From Actinoplanes sp. DH11 (GTDB lineage: Bacteria; Actinomycetota; Actinomycetes; Mycobacteriales; Micromonosporaceae), in NCBI RefSeq assembly GCF_020873875.1, contig NZ_JAHWGU010000004.1, positions 310,001 through 374,000 of the forward strand: a stretch of DNA of 64,000 nucleotides, given 5' to 3'. The notes below the pieces were generated by a model, which saw only the letters and a list, made by a program, of their open reading frames with translations, had not been told where the DNA came from and ran no database searches. Made by a program: the position numbers and the translations under genes. Below are positions 58,873-64,000 of this stretch, piece by piece. Position 1 is the first letter of the stretch; each line of letters starts with the position of its first letter.

Positions 58873-60393
58873 GTGAATCCGACCCCGTCCCGCGAGCGCA
58901 TCTGCTTGCTCACCGGCGGCGGGTACCCATACCGGCGGGATGCCCTCGGTGGTTGGTGCCGGACCCTCGTCGAGGGCCTGCGCCGTTTCCGCTTCGAGTT
59001 GCTGACCGTCACGGACCGTGAACTACCGTCCGCGCCTGCGTACCCGCTCCCCTTCAATGTCGGCTCGGCGCGTGCCGTCGCGCTGGGCCGCGACCCGGCC
59101 CGGTCCGAACGCCGCCGGGCCGCCGCCCCCGACGGCGCCGCCGAAGCTGCCGCCCTGCTCTGCCGGGGGCTGCTCGGCGACGACGACCCGGTCACCGCGG
59201 AGTTCGCCGACGGGCTGCGGCGAATCGCCGGACTTGCCGGCACCCCGGACCCGCTCACCGGCGTGCCGCTCGCCGACGCGCTGCTCGACGCGTGGCGCGG
59301 GCGGCAGACAGCGCCGGAGACCGGCAGCGCACCACTGCCCCGGCTCAGCGTCCGCGACGCGCGCACCGCGGCGACCCTGCTGCGGCACGCCATGCGCGCC
59401 CTGAACGTGCCGCTGCCCGAGGTGGAACTGGTGCACTGCGTCGGCGGCACGACACCGCTGCTCGCCGCGCTCGCCGGTCGCTGGCGCAGCGGCACACCAC
59501 TGCTGCTCACCGAGGCGCGCGCACCCGTGCCCCGGCAGCGGCCCGCCGAGGACCGGCTGTCGATCGCGGTACGGACCGTGCTGCGGCGGTTCCGCACGGC
59601 GGTGGCCCGCACCGGGTATGCGGAGGCCGAGCTCATCGCACCACTGAGCACGTACCACCACGGGTGGGCGCTGGAGCACGGCGCCCGGCCCACCCGGCTC
59701 GTGCAGGTACCGGCGGGCGTCGACCCGCGGGACTACCCCGGCGCGGCCGAACTCAGCGAGGCCCCGGCCGTGGTCTGGGCGGGCAGCGGCGGACCGGACA
59801 GCGGGCTCGGTCTCGTGCTGGAGGCGTTCATCGAGATCTCCGCCGCCGTGCCCGGGACCGTGCTGCACCTGGTCGGCGTCACCGCGGCCCACGAGGAGCA
59901 CTGCGCCCAGCAGATCGAACGGACCGGTCTGGGCCGGGCCGTCCGGTTGCACCCGCTGCCTGCCGACCCGCGCGACAGGTACACGGTCGGACAGGTCGTG
60001 GCGCACGTGCCCGGCCCGGCGGACCCGCCGTACCGCCTCGTCGAAGCGATGATGTCCGGCCGGCCGGTGGTCGGCGTGGACGTCGGGCCGGCGGCCGAGA
60101 CACTCGGCGACACCGGGCTGCTGGTGCAGCCGGACGACCCGTCCGAACTGGCCATCGCCGTCGTCGCCCTGCTGCGCGACCCCGGCCGCCGGCGTGCCTT
60201 CGGGGACGCCGCCCGGCAGCGGGCGCTCAGCCACTTCACCGTCGACCGGGTGGTACGCGTCTACGGCGCCCTCTACACCGACCTGGCCGCGCCACCACCG
60301 GCGGCGGCCTTCGAACTGGCGCTCAGCCGCACCGCGCCACGGACCACCACGCCGGCCACCGTGCGCTGGCTGACCGGGGAGAACTCCGCATGA
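58873..60393 (+). CDS. PelF-like glycosyltransferase (DUF3492-type GT4)
   Basis: A 506-residue GT-B enzyme with the DUF3492 N-terminal domain: ICLLTGGGYPYRRDALGGWC (PelF-type YPY..GGW motif) and VELVHCVGGTTPLLAALAGR. The GT4 C-terminal half (about 285-460) has PAVVWAGSGGPDSGLGLVLE, PPYRLVEAMMSGRPVVGVDV and GDTGLLVQPDDPSEL. The usual E-x7-E is altered to a single Glu in YRLVEAMMSG, with Pro-Pro before it. PelF polymerises a GalNAc-rich chain in Pel systems. GTG 58873 has no clear Shine-Dalgarno. Its stop overlaps the next ATG (ATGA). Confidence 0.82.
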   Translation: MNPTPSRERICLLTGGGYPYRRDALGGWCRTLVEGLRRFRFELLTVTDRELPSAPAYPLPFNVGSARAVALGRDPARSERRRAAAPDGAAEAAALLCRGLLGDDDPVTAEFADGLRRIAGLAGTPDPLTGVPLADALLDAWRGRQTAPETGSAPLPRLSVRDARTAATLLRHAMRALNVPLPEVELVHCVGGTTPLLAALAGRWRSGTPLLLTEARAPVPRQRPAEDRLSIAVRTVLRRFRTAVARTGYAEAELIAPLSTYHHGWALEHGARPTRLVQVPAGVDPRDYPGAAELSEAPAVVWAGSGGPDSGLGLVLEAFIEISAAVPGTVLHLVGVTAAHEEHCAQQIERTGLGRAVRLHPLPADPRDRYTVGQVVAHVPGPADPPYRLVEAMMSGRPVVGVDVGPAAETLGDTGLLVQPDDPSELAIAVVALLRDPGRRRAFGDAARQRALSHFTVDRVVRVYGALYTDLAAPPPAAAFELALSRTAPRTTTPATVRWLTGENSA

Positions 60394-61868
60394 CGAGCAC
60401 AGGACCGCGAGGGGCGGGCGGGACCGGGCGGGCGATTCCGGTCCGCAGCACCGGCGGATCGACGATCTCGGCGCGGAACCGGAACCGGCGGCGCGCGGCC
60501 GCGTCGTCGGCCGAACCGCGGCGGGCGGCGATCGAGGCACGGCAGCGCAACGCCGGGCAGTACCCGGCCGAACTGCCACGACCGCGCACGCTCGCCGGCC
60601 GGGAACACCTCGCGCCGGCGGTGCCGCCGGTGGCGCCCGCGCGGGCAGTCTCAGCGATGCCCTTGCAGGCGGTGCTCGACGACGCCTCTTTCGACGGGCT
60701 GGAGGAGGGTGACTCGTACGCCGGAAAGCGCCGCCGGGCGCACGACCGCGGCTTTCTCGCCACCGCGGTGATCCGTTGTTGTCTCTATCTGGGGCCGCTG
60801 AGCGCGGCGCTTGTCGCCGAGCCCGCGTTGAGTCGCGTCGGCTGGCCGGTCCCGGTGGCGGTGCTGCTGCTCGGCTGGGGCGCGGCGCAGGCCCTGACCA
60901 GCATGGGCGTGACCGTGGCGCGACGGACCGGGCCGGCCGCCGCGGCCCGGCTCGTCGGCACCGGCTTCCTCGCCGTGATCGGGCTGTGGTGCGCGCTCGT
61001 GTGGATCGCGCCGGCCGCGCTGCTCGGGCCGGACCGGGCGCTCGCCGCGAGCGTCGGCGTCTTCGGGCTCCTCGCGCTCGGCAGCGTGACGGCGGCCCTG
61101 GTCAGCCGATCCGAGGGGGCGGTCGCCGCATGGTACGTGCCGTGCTGGCTGCTCGCCCTGCTCGCCACCGCCCCCGACCTCGGGATCACCTGGGCCGCCG
61201 CGGTGCCCGCCGGGACACTGCTACCGGCGGCGATCGTGGCCGTCGCGGTGCGCGCGCTGCGCCCTGCCGTGCTGCTCAGCCGGACCGCCCGCCGCCGGCT
61301 GACCGGAACCGATCGCCGGCGCGCCATGTCCTACCTGATCGTCGGTGCGGCGCAGGCGATCTGCGTGTCGATGCTCTGGCACGCCGGGCCGGCCGTCTGC
61401 ACCCTGCCGGTGCTGCTCGCCGTGCCGCTCCTGGAAGCAATCATCGGCTGGCACACCGAACGCGTCGACGCCGGCCTCGACTCCGCGCAGAGCAACGCCG
61501 AACTCGACCGGCACATCCGCAACATCACCGTGATCACGCTGGCCGGCCTGCTGCCGCCGTTCGCCCTCGGCGGCGGACTCGCCCTCGCCGCACACCAGCT
61601 GCCGGCCGCGCGCGGCACCCTGCTGGCCCTCGCCGCCGGCACCCTGCTCGGCGGGGTGTTCGCGGTCACCTTCCTGCTCGCGGCCCGGTCCCGCACCGGC
61701 ATCGCCGCGACCCTGGCCGCCGTGCCACCCCTGGCCGCGGCCGTCATCGTCCTGTTCCCCCCACCGACCGGGCCGATGCCCGCCGCCGTCGCCGTGCTGG
61801 GCGCGGCACATCTGGCCGGCCTGTTCCTCGTCGCCCTGACCGCCGCTGACCTACGGAGGACGCCGTGA
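60390..61868 (+). CDS. Twelve-helix membrane protein, PelG-like
   Basis: A 492-residue protein. Residues 1-125 are hydrophilic and Arg/Ala-rich. Twelve hydrophobic helices follow, starting near FLATAVIRCCLYLGPLSAAL and ending near AHLAGLFLVALTAADL, with cytoplasmic loops rich in Arg (SRTARRRLTGTDRRRAMSYL). Length of the membrane part and helix number match PelG, the MATE/PST-like exporter partner of PelF, but no PelG sequence motif could be confirmed by eye. The ATG overlaps the pelF-like stop, and its stop overlaps the following GTG, so the three genes are one unit. Confidence 0.7.
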   Translation: MTSTGPRGAGGTGRAIPVRSTGGSTISARNRNRRRAAASSAEPRRAAIEARQRNAGQYPAELPRPRTLAGREHLAPAVPPVAPARAVSAMPLQAVLDDASFDGLEEGDSYAGKRRRAHDRGFLATAVIRCCLYLGPLSAALVAEPALSRVGWPVPVAVLLLGWGAAQALTSMGVTVARRTGPAAAARLVGTGFLAVIGLWCALVWIAPAALLGPDRALAASVGVFGLLALGSVTAALVSRSEGAVAAWYVPCWLLALLATAPDLGITWAAAVPAGTLLPAAIVAVAVRALRPAVLLSRTARRRLTGTDRRRAMSYLIVGAAQAICVSMLWHAGPAVCTLPVLLAVPLLEAIIGWHTERVDAGLDSAQSNAELDRHIRNITVITLAGLLPPFALGGGLALAAHQLPAARGTLLALAAGTLLGGVFAVTFLLAARSRTGIAATLAAVPPLAAAVIVLFPPPTGPMPAAVAVLGAAHLAGLFLVALTAADLRRTP

Positions 61869-62431
61869 AGACCCTGTTCCCCTCGTACGCCCACCCGTCT
61901 CCCTCGCTCGAACTCGACGCCGACACCTGGATCGTCCGCGAACAGCCCGGCGACCGCCGCACCCTGCACCAGGCCCTGGGCCGCATCGACCTCGACTGGG
62001 GCAGCCGCTCCCTCGCCGACGTCCTGGCCGACGTGGACGCCTGGCGCGCCGACGGCGTCGAAGGACTGTTCCTGGACCGGGCGCCGGCCGGTTCCGGCGG
62101 GGTCGGCCCGGTCGCGCTGACCGTCCGGCTGGCGGCCCGGCGCGGGCTGCACCGGGTGGTGCTGAACCCCGGGGTGCCGCCGCATCCGCTCTACCGCGAC
62201 CTGGGCGTGCGGACCTGCTCGTTCGAAGGCCCGTGGTCCGCCTACCGGGACTGGGACGGCGACGGGGTGCGCCCCGGTGACGGGCACATCGTCCACGGCG
62301 TGCCGCCGGAGCTCCTGACCGCGGCCCGCCGCCTGATGGGCCGGCGCGGTGCCGGGTTCGGGCTGGCTACGGACCTCAGCCCGAACATGAGCGTGGTCGT
62401 CTCCGGACGAGGCGCCCATGCCGCCGACTAG
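61865..62431 (+). CDS. Spherulin-4-like (spherulation-specific family 4) protein, short
   Basis: A 188-residue protein starting at GTG 61865 (GTGA overlap with the upstream stop): MKTLFPSYAHPSPSLELDAD, then SLADVLADVDAWRADGVEGL with FLDRAP and the LNPGVPPHPLYRDLGVR block. This is the pattern of spherulation-specific family 4 (related to GH135/GH114 galactosaminidases), where the Asp in GLFLDR is the likely acid. It is shorter than typical members (220-250 aa), misses part of the early barrel and has no signal peptide. It may be a non-secreted or non-catalytic partner of the Pel-like pair. Confidence 0.68.
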   Translation: MKTLFPSYAHPSPSLELDADTWIVREQPGDRRTLHQALGRIDLDWGSRSLADVLADVDAWRADGVEGLFLDRAPAGSGGVGPVALTVRLAARRGLHRVVLNPGVPPHPLYRDLGVRTCSFEGPWSAYRDWDGDGVRPGDGHIVHGVPPELLTAARRLMGRRGAGFGLATDLSPNMSVVVSGRGAHAAD

Positions 62432-62466
62432 GCGAGGCGCCCGCCGGGGCGGTGATCGGTGATCGG

Positions 62467-63315
62467 TCAGCGGAGCCGGGGGCGGGGCTGGCAGCGCGGG
62501 CAGCTGAACGACGACCGGTTCATGAACTGCTCACGCCGGATCGGGGCCCCGCACCGGGAACAGGGTTCGTTCTCACGGCCGTAGGCGTGCAGCGACCGGT
62601 CGAAGTAGCCGCTCTCGCCGTTCACGTTCACGTAGAGCTCGTCGAAGCTGGTGCCGCCGGCCCTGATCGCCTCACCGAGGATGTCCCGGACGTGGGCCAG
62701 CAGGCGCCGCACGGCCGGGCGGGTGAGCTGGTCGGTGGGCCGGGCGCCGTGCAGTTTGGCCCGCCACAGTGCCTCGTCGGCGTAGATGTTGCCGATGCCG
62801 GAGATCAGGGACTGGTCCAGGAGAGCCCGTTTGATCTCGGTGTGCCGGCCGCGGAGCCGGGCCGCGAAGGCCTCGTCGTCGAAGAGCGGGTCCATCGGGT
62901 CGCGGGCGATGTGCGAGATCTCGCCGGGCAGTTCGGCGCCACCCTCGGAGACCGAGAGGCCACCGAACGTGCGCTGGTCGACGAAGCGCAGCTGCGGGCC
63001 GCCGTCGGTGAACGTGAAGCGGATGCGCAGGTGTTTCTCGTCGGGGGCATCGGCGGGTTGCATCAGCAGCTGACCGCTCATCCCCAGGTGCCCGATGATC
63101 GCGTCGCCGGAGTCGAGCGGGAACCAGAGGTACTTCCCGCGGCGGGAGATGTCCAGGATGGTCCGGCCGGCGAGGACCGCGGCGAAGTGCGCGTCACCGG
63201 GCAGGTGCCGGCGGATGGCGCGCGGGTGGTGGACCTCGGCCGTGTCGATGGTGCGGCCGGCCACCCATTTCGCCAGGCCCATGCGGACGGTCTCGACCTC
63301 GGGAAGCTCGGGCAC
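62467..63315 (-). CDS. mutM: Formamidopyrimidine-DNA glycosylase
   Basis: Fpg/MutM excises 8-oxoguanine and FaPy lesions. The 282-residue product has the catalytic [10 protein letters not shown] (Pro2 nucleophile, Glu3), Lys61 in [11 protein letters not shown], the helix-two-turn-helix [20 protein letters not shown] and the C-terminal zinc finger [20 protein letters not shown] followed by CPRC. ATG 63315. In actinomycetes mutM normally lies close to smc; here the Pel-like operon intervenes. It is 10 bp downstream of the membrane protein gene at the window end. Confidence 0.97.
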   Translation of the reverse strand: MPELPEVETVRMGLAKWVAGRTIDTAEVHHPRAIRRHLPGDAHFAAVLAGRTILDISRRGKYLWFPLDSGDAIIGHLGMSGQLLMQPADAPDEKHLRIRFTFTDGGPQLRFVDQRTFGGLSVSEGGAELPGEISHIARDPMDPLFDDEAFAARLRGRHTEIKRALLDQSLISGIGNIYADEALWRAKLHGARPTDQLTRPAVRRLLAHVRDILGEAIRAGGTSFDELYVNVNGESGYFDRSLHAYGRENEPCSRCGAPIRREQFMNRSSFSCPRCQPRPRLR

Positions 63316-63325
63316 TGCGGGTCCT

Positions 63326-64000
63326 TTACAGCGTGTAGGGCCAGACGGTTACCAGGTAGGCGCCGTACCAGAGGCCGAACAGCGCCCACGCCGTGATCGA
63401 CAGGACAGCGACGCGGGGACGTGCGCGGGCGGCAGCGACCACGGCGGGCAACAGCGTCAACAGTACGGGCAGGAGCAGCCGTGGCTTGGAGTGGTAGAAC
63501 CCGGCCTGCCCGTAGACGAGGATCATCGCCACCACCCCGTAGACGGCCAGTGGCAGCCACGGTCTCCCGGTCAGCGCGACGACCGCGGCGGCGAGGGCGA
63601 CGAGCAGGATCAGCGCCACGCTCATCGGGATCCAGCCGTCGCCGGAGCGCAGCGTGGTGGTCAGGAACGCGGCAGTGCTCGCGCCGTAGTCGAACGACGT
63701 GCCCCAGCCCGCAGTCTGAATCTTGAACCAGGCGTCCAGTTCGCCGACCCGCCACGCCACCCAGCCCAGGTAGAGCGGCACACCGGCCAGGGCTGCCGCG
63801 GCGGCGACAAGCGGCTCCCAGGCGATCCGGCCCTCCGCCCTGCGGATCTCCCGGACGGCGAGCACGGCGGCCACCGCGAGGGCCAGCGCGGCCGCGGCAC
63901 CGGTGGGCCGGCTCAGCGCGGTGAGCAGCCCGAGCATGCCGGCGGCCCACCAGACACGGCGGTGCGCGGCCACGAACATGCCGGCGACCAGGGCCAGGAA
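63326..64000 (-). CDS. Polytopic membrane protein, possible mannosyltransferase (PIG-V-like), 5' end cut
   Basis: The visible 225 C-terminal residues have several hydrophobic helices ([72 protein letters not shown]). The SRPTG motif and [20 protein letters not shown] with a late [10 protein letters not shown] recall PIG-V-like GT-C mannosyltransferases of actinobacteria. The frame runs open to base 64000, so the start lies outside. It is 10 bp upstream of mutM and probably co-transcribed. Family assignment is by pattern and moderate. Confidence 0.65.
   Translation of the reverse strand, partial: FLALVAGMFVAAHRRVWWAAGMLGLLTALSRPTGAAAALALAVAAVLAVREIRRAEGRIAWEPLVAAAAALAGVPLYLGWVAWRVGELDAWFKIQTAGWGTSFDYGASTAAFLTTTLRSGDGWIPMSVALILLVALAAAVVALTGRPWLPLAVYGVVAMILVYGQAGFYHSKPRLLLPVLLTLLPAVVAAARARPRVAVLSITAWALFGLWYGAYLVTVWPYTL

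Overview
The window is high-GC DNA from an actinomycete, most likely a Micromonosporaceae member such as Actinoplanes or a relative. The basis is codon usage with G/C in almost every third position, SigE-type ECF factors, DUF2469, a Cys-motif small-protein pair and the order of the housekeeping genes. The genus is an inference; no rRNA or tRNA gene is visible.

The backbone is a conserved chromosomal block. Read on the minus strand it runs: mutM, smc, HAD hydrolase, ftsY, APH-like kinase, amtB-glnB-glnD, ffh, proS, rpsP-KH-rimM-trmD, rplS, two lepB genes, nudix-rnhB-DUF2469, an M23-type protein, rpsB-tsf. The genes serve translation, protein export (SRP54, FtsY, signal peptidases), nitrogen sensing (AmtB, PII, PII uridylyltransferase), chromosome organisation and DNA repair. 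A yraN-comM-dprA-xerC block (2.99-8.75 kb) lies on the plus strand inside it.

Three accessory segments interrupt the block. (1) 19.4-23.3 kb: a tandem duplication of an ECF sigma gene plus a membrane-anchored beta-propeller partner. Both copies are preceded by the same promoter-like motif at identical spacing. (2) 27.2-45.4 kb: a surface-polysaccharide island between ffh and glnD. It holds a Stealth-type sugar-phosphate transferase, an NDP-sugar dehydrogenase, a GtrA/GtrB/polytopic transferase set, a fused double glycosyltransferase, two giant paralogous GT2 fusions, an acyltransferase-SGNH protein and a methyltransferase. (3) 58.9-62.4 kb: a three-gene operon between smc and mutM encoding a PelF-like glycosyltransferase, a 12-helix PelG-like membrane protein and a spherulin-4-like protein. 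It resembles a minimal Pel-type or galactosaminan-type exopolysaccharide system.

Non-coding structure is rich. Two arrays of a 52-bp palindromic element (nine copies in all) sit in convergent intergenic gaps of the island. A 28-bp-arm inverted repeat occupies a third convergent gap. Two 30-bp sites, each with a pair of DnaA-box-like sequences, lie upstream of yraN and of the M23 gene. Leader hairpins accompany several ribosomal protein genes, and one textbook bidirectional terminator lies between smc and the small coiled-coil gene. No CRISPR, insertion sequence or prophage was recognised.
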